Part shown: piece after piece, positions 29,467 through 38,046 of the stretch | How positions within the stretch are numbered: the stretch's first letter is position 1 | How the letters are laid out: each line of letters begins with the position of its first letter | Assembly (NCBI RefSeq): GCF_018613065.1 | Contig: NZ_JAGGQW010000069.1 | Coordinates: 1-64,000 of the forward strand | Direction of reading: 5' to 3' | Length of the DNA: 64,000 bases | From: Bacillus sp. ISL-7 | GTDB lineage: Bacteria; Bacillota; Bacilli; Bacillales_B; DSM-18226 | Made by a program: the position numbers and the translations under genes | Notes under the pieces: generated by a model | What the model was told of the DNA's origin: nothing | What the model saw: the letters and a program-made list of their open reading frames with translations, nothing else | The model's database searches: none

Positions 29467-29760
29467 ATGCAGCAACAAAATATGAATATGCCCAACATGA
29501 ACATGCAAAATCAACAAACAAGGATGCCAGAACCTCCCGGAGTTGTATCAACAAAAGATGCCCTTTATTTAACAGATATGATGTCATGGAATTTGCTCTC
29601 TGCTAAAAAAGCACACTTTTTTGCCGGTCAGTGTCAGGACCCTGAATTAAAAGCGGAAGCAGAAAAAGTGGGACAAATGCACCAGCGTCATTACCAACAA
29701 CTGCTAGGTCACCTAGGACAGCACGCCAACCAACAGCAGCCACTCAATAATATGCAATAA
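29467..29760 (+). CDS. Spore coat protein, CotF-like
   Basis: A 97-residue protein with a Met/Asn/Gln-rich N-terminus (QQQNMNMPNMNMQNQQ) and a short helical CotF-like core (TKDALYLTDMMSWNLLSAKKAHFF). ATG at 29467 is preceded by AGGAGGG. CATATAGTC about 40 bases upstream loosely resembles a mother-cell -10 element. Probably co-transcribed with the next coat gene 30 bases downstream. Coat location is inferred from family. Confidence 0.75.
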   Translation: MQQQNMNMPNMNMQNQQTRMPEPPGVVSTKDALYLTDMMSWNLLSAKKAHFFAGQCQDPELKAEAEKVGQMHQRHYQQLLGHLGQHANQQQPLNNMQ

Positions 29761-29790
29761 AGAAAAGACGCAAAAGGGAGGAAAGTTGAA

Positions 29791-30138
29791 ATGAATCAAA
29801 ATCAAAACCAACAACAAAAGATAAAAAACCCTGAGACCCAGGTACCAAAAACGCCGCAAATGAACGAACGCGATTTCATCAATGATTTACTAACAACGGA
29901 AAAGTATATGACAAGTGCTTACAGTATGGCCCTGCATGAAGCAAGCCACGAAGGATTGTATCAGGACATTATGCAGGTTTTTACAGAAACTCAACAATGC
30001 CAGCGCAACCTTTATGACCTCATGTTTAAAAAGGGCTGGTATTCAGTTGAAGCCGCTGATCAGCAAAAGCTGCAACAGTCCTACCAGCAATTTCAAGGGT
30101 ATACGAACCAATTGCCATCTGGCAGTACCCTTCAATAA
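29791..30138 (+). CDS. Spore coat protein, YusN/CotF-like
   Basis: A 115-residue CotF-domain protein: disordered Gln/Asn-rich head (NQNQNQQQK), then the two-helix coat F core (ERDFINDLLTTEKYMTSAYS and HEASHEGLYQDIMQVFTE). Close in sequence type and position to B. subtilis YusN. RBS GGGAGGAAAG before the ATG. Second gene of a coat pair. Confidence 0.8.
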   Translation: MNQNQNQQQKIKNPETQVPKTPQMNERDFINDLLTTEKYMTSAYSMALHEASHEGLYQDIMQVFTETQQCQRNLYDLMFKKGWYSVEAADQQKLQQSYQQFQGYTNQLPSGSTLQ

Positions 30139-30142
30139 TAGC

Positions 30143-30175
30143 AAAAACCGGAAGCATCACTGCCTCCGGTTTTTG
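30143..30175. terminator. Terminator between coat genes and yusU
   Basis: AAAAACCGGA pairs with TCCGGTTTTT around a 12-base loop; it can serve both convergent transcripts. Confidence 0.8.
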
Positions 30176-30183
30176 TATGAATT

Positions 30184-30438
30184 TTATTTTTGAGAAGATG
30201 AGCGATGTTGTTCATTCATGACTTTTATTTCATTTATAATCTGCATCATTTCTTCTTTCGCATCCGGGTAGAGCCCATTCCAGTGCTTAGCCAGAGCAGG
30301 CATTGACTTGGCGATATGCGAATACAAAGCCCATACCTTCACCTTTTCCTTCGTTTCATCAGTGGATTCCCCAACTAAAAGTTCACTATATTTTTCAAGC
30401 AAAGCTTCGAACTGCTTCACAAATGCTTTCTCCATCAT
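30184..30438 (-). CDS. yusU: YusU family protein (DUF2573)
   Basis: An 84-residue helical protein of the DUF2573/YusU family (KVKVWALYSHIAKSMPALAKHWNGLYPDAKEEM core). Function unknown. Its start lies 44 bases inside the 3' end of the preceding FhuF-like gene, pointing to coupling with the siderophore operon; in B. subtilis yusU likewise sits next to yusV. RBS AGAAGG before ATG. Confidence 0.83.
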   Translation of the reverse strand: MMEKAFVKQFEALLEKYSELLVGESTDETKEKVKVWALYSHIAKSMPALAKHWNGLYPDAKEEMMQIINEIKVMNEQHRSSSQK

Positions 30439-31174
30439 GACACCTTCTGTCCTTTGTAATTTGGGTACATGGGCAAGTTTTGCAGCGCTTGCCTGCCGGC
30501 AGTTGGTATGTAAAACAACAGGTCTTTCTTACTCTTACCTCTGCATCCCATTCTTCCAAATACGTCTTTTCAGTAAAGTATATTTGCAGTGGATTTAGGT
30601 TGTATCGGCCAAATAACTTTCCTTCGGCTTCTAATATTAAGTAGCGAAAATCCTCTGCAACTTGCTCATAATCTTTTAGTTCGCTTTCATAGAGCCAAAA
30701 TAAGTAGACAGCGATATTTTCCCACAGGATTAACTTCGAAATACCGATTGTTTTTTCCAGTTGTGAGATCAGTGGAAAAATGTTCATTGCAAACAGATCT
30801 TTCAAAACGCTGGCTCGCCATTCAAAACGGTCGTTGCCATCCCAGTCCTGAACTGTAACATCGTTAAATGAAATCTCCGGAAGCCAATCTCTCCCTCGAA
30901 CAGCCGACTCCATTTTTATATTATCCAACGATACATTTAGCTTTTTATTCAAAGCAGTCATCGCATAAAGAGACATCACGGCTAAAAAAGCATAGCGTTT
31001 GATGAAAATGGAAGCAGCTACTTTTTCAGACGGCGCCTCAAGGGCATCGGTTAAATTTTTCAAAAAGGCTTTAAGGTTCGATTCATCTAAAAGATCAGCA
31101 ACATTGAATGAATGATCTAAGTTGGCCTTGAATCTGTATTTTTCCAATTGATTTTCCACGAATAATTTAACCAT
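30395..31174 (-). CDS. FhuF-like siderophore-iron reductase
   Basis: A 259-residue protein of the IucA/IucC-FhuF class of ferric-siderophore reductases. The FhuF [2Fe-2S] signature is at the C-terminus: two adjacent cysteines in KTCCFTYQL followed ten residues later by CKTCPC. These proteins release iron from imported hydroxamate-type siderophores. Start overlaps the yusV end by eight bases. The last 25 residues overlap yusU in another frame; they are charged and could be dispensable. Fur control comes from the promoter upstream of yfiZ. Confidence 0.85.
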   Translation of the reverse strand: MVKLFVENQLEKYRFKANLDHSFNVADLLDESNLKAFLKNLTDALEAPSEKVAASIFIKRYAFLAVMSLYAMTALNKKLNVSLDNIKMESAVRGRDWLPEISFNDVTVQDWDGNDRFEWRASVLKDLFAMNIFPLISQLEKTIGISKLILWENIAVYLFWLYESELKDYEQVAEDFRYLILEAEGKLFGRYNLNPLQIYFTEKTYLEEWDAEVRVRKTCCFTYQLPAGKRCKTCPCTQITKDRRCHDGESICEAVRSFA

Positions 31175-31988
31175 TCATCGCTACCGCCTTTTCGAGGATA
31201 CATCTTCCCTTTCCATAAGGAATGCAGAGCGGTGTCCCAAATAGTGGGTCTTTTGTTACCTCACAATCCATGCCAAAAACATTTTTGACGAGGCTGCAAT
31301 TAATGACATGTTCCGGTTTTCCTTGGTCATATACCTTCTGATCCTTGATAGCCACGACATTATGGGCGTAACGGCAGGCCAGATTGAGATCGTGAAGCAC
31401 CATGACAACGGTCCGCTTTTTCTTTTCATTTAGTTCAAACAACAAATCGAGGATTTCGATTTGGTGGGTCATATCCAGGTAGGTAGTCGGTTCATCTAGG
31501 AGGATGATATCCGTATCCTGAGCCAGTGTCATCGCGATCCAGGCACGCTGTCTCTGACCTCCAGAGAGCGAATCAACCGTTCTTTCTTTTAGGTCCATTA
31601 ATCGAGTTGCCTTGAGGGCGTCATTGACCTTTTTCTCATCTTCCTCTGACCATTGTTTTAACCATGTTTGGTGTGGATAGCGGCCTTGTTTGACGAGCTG
31701 AAGGACGGTTAATCCTTCAGGTGCTGCAGGCGATTGTGGTAAAATTGCCATCTTTTTCGCAATGTCCTTCGTGGACAGCTTGGCAATCGCTTTCCCTTCA
31801 AGCAAAACAGCCCCAGACTTTGGCTTCAAGAGACGAGCGATTGAACGAAGCAGGGTTGATTTTCCGCAGCCATTTCCGCCAATAAACACGGTAATTTCAC
31901 CCTTTGGAATCTTCAAATCTAATTCATTAATAATGAGAGTCTCCCCATAGGATAGTGATAAATTCTTCGTTTCAATCGCATTCATCAT
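31167..31988 (-). CDS. yusV: Fe-siderophore ABC transporter ATPase YusV
   Basis: A 273-residue FecE/FepC-type ATPase: Walker A GGNGCGKST, signature LSGGQRQRAWIAMTLAQD, Walker B IILLDEPTTYLD, H-loop VLHDLNLACRYA. In B. subtilis YusV powers YfiZ-YfhA-YfiY uptake of schizokinen/arthrobactin; here all four genes are together. Separated from yfhA by 92 bases that contain a dispersed repeat. Confidence 0.94.
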   Translation of the reverse strand: MMNAIETKNLSLSYGETLIINELDLKIPKGEITVFIGGNGCGKSTLLRSIARLLKPKSGAVLLEGKAIAKLSTKDIAKKMAILPQSPAAPEGLTVLQLVKQGRYPHQTWLKQWSEEDEKKVNDALKATRLMDLKERTVDSLSGGQRQRAWIAMTLAQDTDIILLDEPTTYLDMTHQIEILDLLFELNEKKKRTVVMVLHDLNLACRYAHNVVAIKDQKVYDQGKPEHVINCSLVKNVFGMDCEVTKDPLFGTPLCIPYGKGRCILEKAVAMNG

Positions 31989-32021
31989 CTGACAGCTCCT
32001 TTTCGCTTTTTGGTTTGCTTA

Positions 32022-32081
32022 TTGTCTAGCTCCAGCACCCAGCGACAAGTGTTCTTCGCTAAACGGGCGCTTCCGCTTTTC
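32022..32081 (-). repeat. AAAGCGGAAGCGCC-type dispersed element
   Basis: On the minus strand it starts GAAAAGCGGAAGCGCC and ends GGAGCTAGACAAT, the same family as 3291-3343 in reverse orientation. It sits inside the siderophore operon between yfhA and yusV. Confidence 0.75.
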
Positions 32082-33136
32082 TAGGCATTTCGTGTTTTAA
32101 AAAGTAAGTAAATAAAATATGGTGCCCCGATGCCAGCGGTAAACACTCCGGCTGGGACCTCTAACGGTGAAAACATCGTTCTGCCAATTAAATCAGCGAT
32201 CATGACAAGAATCCCGCCAATCAAGGCGCTCGCTGGAAGCAATGCTCCAAACGATGAACCCACTAACCTTCTCGCCATATGCGGTGCCATTAAGCCGACA
32301 AAACCGATGCCCCCGGCAAAAGCAACGGAACCTCCTATCAAGGCGGTGCTGATCATTAATAAGAGAAAACGTTGTTTTTGCACCTTGCCGCCTAATCCAG
32401 TTGCAACCTCATCACCGAGTTCTTGGAGATTAATCGTCCGTGCCACTGCCAAAGCAATAATCACGAAGACAACCGTCCATGGTACAAGAATCGCAACATT
32501 ACTCCAATTGGAACCATACACGGTTCCGGTAATCCATATATTGGCTTGGCTCGCCTGATAAATCGGACCCATGACCATGGTTAAAGTGGTGATCGCTTGC
32601 ATTAGCGTTGAGATCCCAATTCCAATCAACACAAGCCTGATCGGTGAAACACCATTTTTCCAGGCAAGGAAATACACTAAAAATCCTATCACTGTTGCAC
32701 CTATAAAAGCAGCTAATGGCAGCCATGCGATACTTACCGTTAATGAATGATTTTTATCACTAAAAATCGCTAAAAAACTTACAACGGCAGCCGCTGCGCC
32801 ACCTGTAATCCCTAAAACATCTGGGGAAGCTAGCGGATTTCGGATCATTCCTTGTAAAATACCGCCTGCCATCGCTAGTGAAATGCCAACCATTAAGGCG
32901 ACAATAATTCTTGGGAGGCGAAAAGATGTAATAATAAGCGTTTCCATCTCAGGTCCGCTGCCGAATAATACTTTTATCACTGTAAGCGGGTTAATCTTCA
33001 TTTCACCGCTTCCAGTGCTAATCACAAAAACAAAGCAGGCAACGACGAGAAGGATGGTAAAAGTTAATGATGCTTTTCGATCAACTAAAAAGGACAATCT
33101 GCCATTAAAAAGGCGGAAATTTTTATATTTTCTCAT
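32081..33136 (-). CDS. yfhA: FecCD-type iron-siderophore permease (YfhA-like)
   Basis: A 351-residue FecCD permease with about ten membrane segments. Family motifs: FRLPRIIVALMVG, GMIRNPLASPDVLGITGG and AGGIGFVGLMAPHMARR, the last being the cytoplasmic loop that contacts the ATPase. Start overlaps the yfiZ stop by four bases. Forms a heterodimer with the neighbouring permease. Confidence 0.93.
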   Translation of the reverse strand: MRKYKNFRLFNGRLSFLVDRKASLTFTILLVVACFVFVISTGSGEMKINPLTVIKVLFGSGPEMETLIITSFRLPRIIVALMVGISLAMAGGILQGMIRNPLASPDVLGITGGAAAAVVSFLAIFSDKNHSLTVSIAWLPLAAFIGATVIGFLVYFLAWKNGVSPIRLVLIGIGISTLMQAITTLTMVMGPIYQASQANIWITGTVYGSNWSNVAILVPWTVVFVIIALAVARTINLQELGDEVATGLGGKVQKQRFLLLMISTALIGGSVAFAGGIGFVGLMAPHMARRLVGSSFGALLPASALIGGILVMIADLIGRTMFSPLEVPAGVFTAGIGAPYFIYLLFKTRNA

Positions 33137-34137
33137 CGTCCATTGAACCCCCTTCTTGCGATGTAAATAAAGAATGGAGTTCCAATGATGGCTGTCATGA
33201 CACCATCAGGCACCTCAGACGGCATGAAAATGTATCTTGCGGCGATATCTGCCGCGATTAATAGGATCGCACCTAAAACAGCAGAAAATGGTATGACCCA
33301 ACGATGATCAATTCCAACAATCGATCTTGTAATGTGTGGGACCACAATTCCCACAAAACCAATTGGACCTGCGACAGCTACAGAACCGCCCGCTAGTAAA
33401 ATAACAATTATGCCTATGGCGATTTTGATAAGTCCTGTGTTTAAACCAAGCCCCTTGGCAACATCTTCCCCCATGGACAGGATATTCATTTTACCAGCAA
33501 TTAACACAGCACCAATCCAGCCGATCCCAATATAAGGTAAAACTGAGACAAGCGTCTCTAATTTTCGACCCTGGACAGAGCCTGCCAGCCAAAACAAAAC
33601 CTGATCAAGCATGACCTCATCCAACACTAGCAATCCTTGGGTAAAGGAGGAAAACATGGCTGACATCGCTGCCCCCGCTAATGTGAGCTTCATTGGAGTT
33701 AAACCTTCACGTCCAAATGATCCAATGGTGTAAACACTTATCGCTGCAACGGCAGCTCCTAGAAAAGCAAGAATGCTAAACGCTTGTAAACTATTTACAG
33801 AAAACACAGTCATAGCTACGACAACTGCAAACCCTCCACCTGCATTGATCCCAAATATTCCAGGTGACGCGAGCGGATTCTTCGTTAAGGTTTGCATGAG
33901 GACACCGGCAATGGCCAGGCTAGCTCCGACGGCTGAAGCGATTAACGCTCTTGGCAGCCTGACGGTTTGAATAATGATATGTTCATTGGATCCGTTATTA
34001 TTTGTAAATGCATCAAATGCTGTATGCCAACTGGTATCTGTATAACCATAAATGACACTGGCACACATGAATAACACCATCACTAAGATGGCAATTAGTA
34101 AACCAATCCATTTTAATGGGGTACTTTTTAAAAGCAT
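33133..34137 (-). CDS. yfiZ: FecCD-type iron-siderophore permease (YfiZ-like)
   Basis: A 334-residue FecCD permease, second half of the permease pair. Motifs VRLPRALIASAVGASLA, TKNPLASPGIFGINAGGG and AGPIGFVGIVVPHITR. First gene of the Fur-controlled minus-strand operon, divergent from yfiY. Membrane protein, about nine to ten segments. Confidence 0.93.
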   Translation of the reverse strand: MLLKSTPLKWIGLLIAILVMVLFMCASVIYGYTDTSWHTAFDAFTNNNGSNEHIIIQTVRLPRALIASAVGASLAIAGVLMQTLTKNPLASPGIFGINAGGGFAVVVAMTVFSVNSLQAFSILAFLGAAVAAISVYTIGSFGREGLTPMKLTLAGAAMSAMFSSFTQGLLVLDEVMLDQVLFWLAGSVQGRKLETLVSVLPYIGIGWIGAVLIAGKMNILSMGEDVAKGLGLNTGLIKIAIGIIVILLAGGSVAVAGPIGFVGIVVPHITRSIVGIDHRWVIPFSAVLGAILLIAADIAARYIFMPSEVPDGVMTAIIGTPFFIYIARRGFNGR

Positions 34138-34180
34138 ATCATGGTAACCTTTCTAACTTCTTAATAGTTTATTAATTTAA

Positions 34181-34191
34181 GTCTAGCTCCA
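34181..34191 (+). repeat. Relic of the AAAGCGGAAGCGCC-type element
   Basis: GTCTAGCTCCA equals the outer end of the copy at 32022; nothing else of the element remains here. It lies just upstream of yfiZ. Confidence 0.4.
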
Positions 34192-34217
34192 ATTGATAAT
34201 TGTTGTCAATGACTTTG

Positions 34218-34299
34218 ATAATCATTTTCAATTAAATTGTTGACATAACGGTAGTACTCATTTTATGATTAAGTCGTCATTGAAAATGATTATCATTAA
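34218..34299. promoter_or_regulatory. Divergent Fur-controlled promoter region
   Basis: Two Fur-like boxes: GATAATCATTTTCAATTA at 34218-34235, in front of the minus-strand yfiZ operon, and TGAAAATGATTATCATTAA at 34281-34299, in front of yfiY. Plus-strand promoter: TTGACA (34241-34246), 18-base spacer, TATGAT (34265-34270), with the second box just downstream. Iron-loaded Fur would repress both directions. Confidence 0.85.
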
Positions 34300-34326
34300 C
34301 AATTAGCTAAGGAGGATACATAAACA

Positions 34327-35313
34327 ATGAAGGCAATCAAGACGATACTTACTCTTTTTTCAGTTATGACCATTTTCTTATTAGCTGCTTGCGGCGGCGG
34401 TAATGAAGCAAAAACTGGTGATAAGAGGAAAACTACTGCAGAAAAATCTTATACGGTTAAGCATGCGATGGGATCTACCACCATTAAAGGTACCCCTAAA
34501 AAAGTCGTTATTCTTACAAATGAAGGAACAGAAGCACTGCTTGCACTGGGTGTAAAACCAGTTGGGGCAGTTCAATCCTGGCTTGGAGATCCATGGTATG
34601 AACATATTAAAAAGGATATGGACGGCGTTGAGGTTGTTGGAGTTGAAAGTGAAGTCAATGTCGAGAAAATTGCCTCATTGAAACCAGATTTAATTATCGG
34701 TAACAAGCTGCGTCAAGAAAAGGTTTACGACCAGCTTAGTGCAATTGCCCCGACTGTTTTTTCAGAAACGCTTAGAGGGGACTGGAAAGATAACTTCAAA
34801 TTGTATGCCAAAGCATTAAATCTTGAGGCAAAAGGAAACGAAGTGTTAAACGCATACGATACACATGTGGAAGATCTAAAAGCCAAGCTCGGCGATAAAG
34901 TGAATCAAGAGGTTTCTGTTGTGCGTTTCATGGCAGGAAAATCTCGAATTTATTACACGGATTCTTTCTCTGGAGTACTTTTCAATCAATTAGGCTTTAA
35001 ACGTGCTGCCCAGCAGGAAGCACTTTTCACTCCAGATAACAAGCTTGGGTTACTCGCTGTAGAGGTAGGCAAAGAAGTCATTCCTAAAATGGATGGAGAC
35101 CTGCTTTTCTACTTTACCTATGCGCCACCAGGTGATCAAGCAGCCATAGATACTGCAAAAGAATGGACAAACGATCCACTTTGGAAAAACTTAAATGCGG
35201 TTAAGAGTGGCCATGTGTATGAAGTAAGTGACGCAACATGGAATACTTCCGGCGGCGTGCTGTCAGCAAATATTATGCTCGATGACCTTGAGAAAATCTT
35301 ACTAAAGAAATAA
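34327..35313 (+). CDS. yfiY: Iron-siderophore-binding lipoprotein (YfiY-like)
   Basis: A 328-residue periplasmic-binding-type lipoprotein of the FecB/FepB class. Signal peptide with lipobox LAAC (Cys22), low-complexity linker, then the binding domain with KKVVILTNEGTEALLALGV and KIASLKPDLIIGNK blocks. Captures ferric siderophore (hydroxamate/citrate type by similarity to YfiY) for YfiZ-YfhA-YusV. AGGAGG RBS; Fur box upstream. Confidence 0.92.
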   Translation: MKAIKTILTLFSVMTIFLLAACGGGNEAKTGDKRKTTAEKSYTVKHAMGSTTIKGTPKKVVILTNEGTEALLALGVKPVGAVQSWLGDPWYEHIKKDMDGVEVVGVESEVNVEKIASLKPDLIIGNKLRQEKVYDQLSAIAPTVFSETLRGDWKDNFKLYAKALNLEAKGNEVLNAYDTHVEDLKAKLGDKVNQEVSVVRFMAGKSRIYYTDSFSGVLFNQLGFKRAAQQEALFTPDNKLGLLAVEVGKEVIPKMDGDLLFYFTYAPPGDQAAIDTAKEWTNDPLWKNLNAVKSGHVYEVSDATWNTSGGVLSANIMLDDLEKILLKK

Positions 35314-35349
35314 GCAATTTTTTAAAAAAAACCTCCCATTATATATTAG

Positions 35350-35385
35350 AAAAGAGCAAGGCTTGCCATGGCCTCGCTCTTTTTG
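35350..35385 (+). terminator. Terminator of yfiY
   Basis: AAAGAGC and GCTCTTT stem with further GGC/GCC pairing inside, followed by TTTT. Confidence 0.8.
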
Positions 35386-35441
35386 TTTACCTTGAAAATT
35401 TTTTCTGCTGATTTGAGCGGGAATAATTGCCGACCTGGCCT

Positions 35442-35725
35442 AGATACCCATAATTATGTGGTATAGCTCTCCTATCCTGACGGGATTCCGCTAACTTTTC
35501 TGGTTATTCCGCCAAACTTATCCGGGATTCCGCCGATTCCCTGATTTATTCCGCCAAGCCAGAATAGACACCCTTAAAACGTGGTATAGCTCACTTATCC
35601 TGGCGGGATTCCGCCAACTTTTCTGGTTATTCCGCCAAACTTATCCGGATTTCCGCGAACTTCTCAATTTATTCCGCCAAACTAAACCGCAATTCCGCCA
35701 AATCCCCGGTTATTCCGCCAAACAC
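35442..35725. repeat. ATTCCGCCAA repeat array with 123-base duplication
   Basis: At least ten copies of TTCCGCCAA/TTCCGCCGA-like words alternate with short spacers. A higher-order unit is visible: GTGGTATAGCTC starts at 35458 and again at 35581, a tandem duplication with a 123-base period (about 85-90 percent alike by eye). Intergenic between the yfiY and rodA terminators; no coding capacity supported. Confidence 0.88.
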
Positions 35726-35739
35726 CAATTTCAAGCACA

Positions 35740-35770
35740 AAAAAAGAGCGAACCTTGTCGCTCCTTTTTT
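35740..35770 (-). terminator. Terminator of the rodA-like gene
   Basis: AAAAAGAGCGA pairs with TCGCTCCTTTTTT; T-run on both strands. Confidence 0.85.
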
Positions 35771-35775
35771 CTATA

Positions 35776-36945
35776 TTAAGCTGTTGTCGAAAACATGTAC
35801 TTTTTATAATGGTAGCGAATCGAAAAAATTAAGCCGAGCCCGAACATGTTCCCCATTAAGGCGCTGCCGCCATAACTGATGAACGGTAGTGGAATCCCTG
35901 TAATCGGTAGAACGCCAATCGTCATCCCAATATTTTGGAAGACGTGGAAGGTGATCATGCTGATGACCCCAACGCAAATATACGTATAAAAATTATTCTT
36001 TGTTTCCATTCCGACCTTGGTAATATGATAAACCAATAAGAAAAACAGACTGATCAACACACTTGCCCCAATAAAGCCATATTCTTCGCCAACGACACTA
36101 AAAATAAAATCCGTTTGGCTTTCCGGCAGATAAACTTCTCGATTTCCCAGTCCTTTACCGCCCGTTTGGCCTGAACCGATCGCAAGTAATGATTTTGTCA
36201 ACTGGTAGGCGTCCGATCCTTGGTAACTATAAGGATCTAGCCAAGAGTAAATCCGACGAAGCTGATACTGGCCCACCCCAAGGTACTTTTCCAAGACTTC
36301 TGGGTGCATTAATACAAAATAAAAAATCGTCCCAATTAGCGCTATACCTACTGCAAACAATGGTGTGAGCAGCTTCCACGAAATCCCCGAAATAAAGACC
36401 ATTCCTAATAAAATCGCTAAGAATACAAGCGATGTCCCTAAATCCTGCTTGATGATCAGTACTAACGGGACCATGGTTACAATGCCAAGCTTAAGTAACA
36501 GCCAAAAATCCGTTTGTATCGTTTTTATCTGGGTCTTGAGGTGATGATCTTCAATCACTCGTGCAAGCGCCAATATGATGAAGATTTTAACAAACTCAGA
36601 TGGCTGGATTGTACCGATGCCAGGAACCTTAAACCAGTTTTTCGCCCCATTGATAACTGGTGCGATACTTTCCGGGGCAACAATTAAAAATCCAAGCATC
36701 AGTATTCCAAACCCATAAGCATACCAGGTAAGCTTTCGGAGTTGATCTGAATCGAGGGTCATAACCCCAGTGATTATCCCTGCACCAACCGTGTACCAAA
36801 CAATTTGCTTGATTAAAAAGTTCTCCTTGTATTGTCCGCTCGCCTGCGCACTATAAATTGCTAAACAGCTCGCTAAAAACAGTAATATCAATATAAAAAC
36901 AAGATTGTAATCAAGTTTTGAAGTTTTGTCGTTATTTGAAGTCAT
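35776..36945 (-). CDS. SEDS-family cell-wall protein, RodA-like
   Basis: A 389-residue FtsW/RodA/SpoVE (SEDS) polytopic membrane protein, a peptidoglycan glycosyltransferase working with a class B PBP. About ten membrane segments; family motifs GIGTIQPSEFVKI, QDLGTSLVFLAILLG, and GIPLPFISYGGSALM near the C-terminus. Overall similarity is nearest RodA (elongation), but SpoVE- or FtsW-type paralogues cannot be excluded from sequence alone, so no symbol is given. Stands alone with its own terminator. Confidence 0.88.
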   Translation of the reverse strand: MTSNNDKTSKLDYNLVFILILLFLASCLAIYSAQASGQYKENFLIKQIVWYTVGAGIITGVMTLDSDQLRKLTWYAYGFGILMLGFLIVAPESIAPVINGAKNWFKVPGIGTIQPSEFVKIFIILALARVIEDHHLKTQIKTIQTDFWLLLKLGIVTMVPLVLIIKQDLGTSLVFLAILLGMVFISGISWKLLTPLFAVGIALIGTIFYFVLMHPEVLEKYLGVGQYQLRRIYSWLDPYSYQGSDAYQLTKSLLAIGSGQTGGKGLGNREVYLPESQTDFIFSVVGEEYGFIGASVLISLFFLLVYHITKVGMETKNNFYTYICVGVISMITFHVFQNIGMTIGVLPITGIPLPFISYGGSALMGNMFGLGLIFSIRYHYKKYMFSTTA

Positions 36946-37046
36946 ATCAGTTCCACCTTACTATGAAATGCCGCATTCCTTCATTATATTTTTATTATCA
37001 GCAAATCACAACTTCTAAACTGTGAATGGTTTAATTTACATAAATT

Positions 37047-37064
37047 AGAAAGCGGAAGCGCCCA
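37047..37064 (+). repeat. Relic of the AAAGCGGAAGCGCC-type element
   Basis: GAAAGCGGAAGCGCCCATAG-like end of the element remains, just after the DUF4931 gene. The rest is gone. Confidence 0.5.
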
Positions 37065-37077
37065 TAGTTTTTTCTTC

Positions 37078-37842
37078 TTATTTATTAAAGTAGATCCGCT
37101 GTAATTCCATAGCCATCCATTCCAGATTACTTGGAACCTGTGGAATGCCGTATCCAATAAAAAGCGGGGTGGTTACAAAGCGCGAAACAACCTTTGCATA
37201 GATTTTATTTTCAATATGATGGAAAAACAAGTTATAGCTCGTTGCTTTGAATGGAAAATGGTTCAAAATATAATGAACAGCCGTTTGCAGGTAATCCGAA
37301 AACTTTTCCTGATAACACGAATCCTCCATTTCAATATTGAATTCATAAAATCCAACACGGGGCTTTGTCGACAGCGTAAACCGGGCTTCCGCTGTTTCAT
37401 CAATTACAATCCCTTCAAACATTTCATGGGTTACCTTCTCTTTATAATCAATATCATCCAATCCAATGATTTGCATATGAGGATGGGAGAGCGTACCTCC
37501 TGACAAAGGTCCATGGTTTTTGAAGAAGATCACAGATTGATAGCCGCCAGATTCCTCCATAGCTAACCAATGCATGATTCCAAATCTCATCAATTTATGT
37601 AGATGCTCTTTTGGGTAGGTCGATAATTCACCCTGACAATCATCCGTTTCAATTAACACCGTTTGATAGGTATTTTCTAGAACAGGATATTTATTTTTTA
37701 AAAGAATAATCGGTTCGTCCACAGCGATGAGGTTCGTTAGTTGATCTCTTTCGCAAAATGGACAGGCCTGGTCTTTGTTTCGAATATTTTCGGGCTTCAT
37801 TACACCGATCGACGTATTAAAATGAAGATGTGAATTTTCCAA
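37078..37842 (-). CDS. DUF4931 protein, HIT/GalT-like fold
   Basis: A 254-residue protein resembling galactose-1-phosphate uridylyltransferase. Possible zinc ligands in CPFC near residue 28, and a HIT-type active-site stretch GTLSHPHMQI (near residues 117-126). It corresponds to the DUF4931 family of Firmicutes; the substrate is unknown. No galactose genes are nearby. Nucleotidyl transfer is therefore only a family-level inference. Confidence 0.72.
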   Translation of the reverse strand: MENSHLHFNTSIGVMKPENIRNKDQACPFCERDQLTNLIAVDEPIILLKNKYPVLENTYQTVLIETDDCQGELSTYPKEHLHKLMRFGIMHWLAMEESGGYQSVIFFKNHGPLSGGTLSHPHMQIIGLDDIDYKEKVTHEMFEGIVIDETAEARFTLSTKPRVGFYEFNIEMEDSCYQEKFSDYLQTAVHYILNHFPFKATSYNLFFHHIENKIYAKVVSRFVTTPLFIGYGIPQVPSNLEWMAMELQRIYFNK

Positions 37843-38046
37843 ATGCGTTTCTCCTCTCGAACGAGTATACTTCTATTTTATGGGAGAATGCCTTCCAATT
37901 GCACTTATTTTGTTTAGACATTAGATATTTTCATTGCCCAATTGGTAAAGGAATCCTAAAATAGAATAGGATTTCATTAAATAGGTAATTCTAGCATATC
38001 TTTTAAATGTACAGGCTTAACATTTCTTTAGAATGTGAGGGTAACT

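Noticed and set aside
35442..35725. CRISPR array
   Set aside because: Repeat words are short and unevenly spaced, spacers are themselves repeated (123-base duplication), and no cas gene is near.
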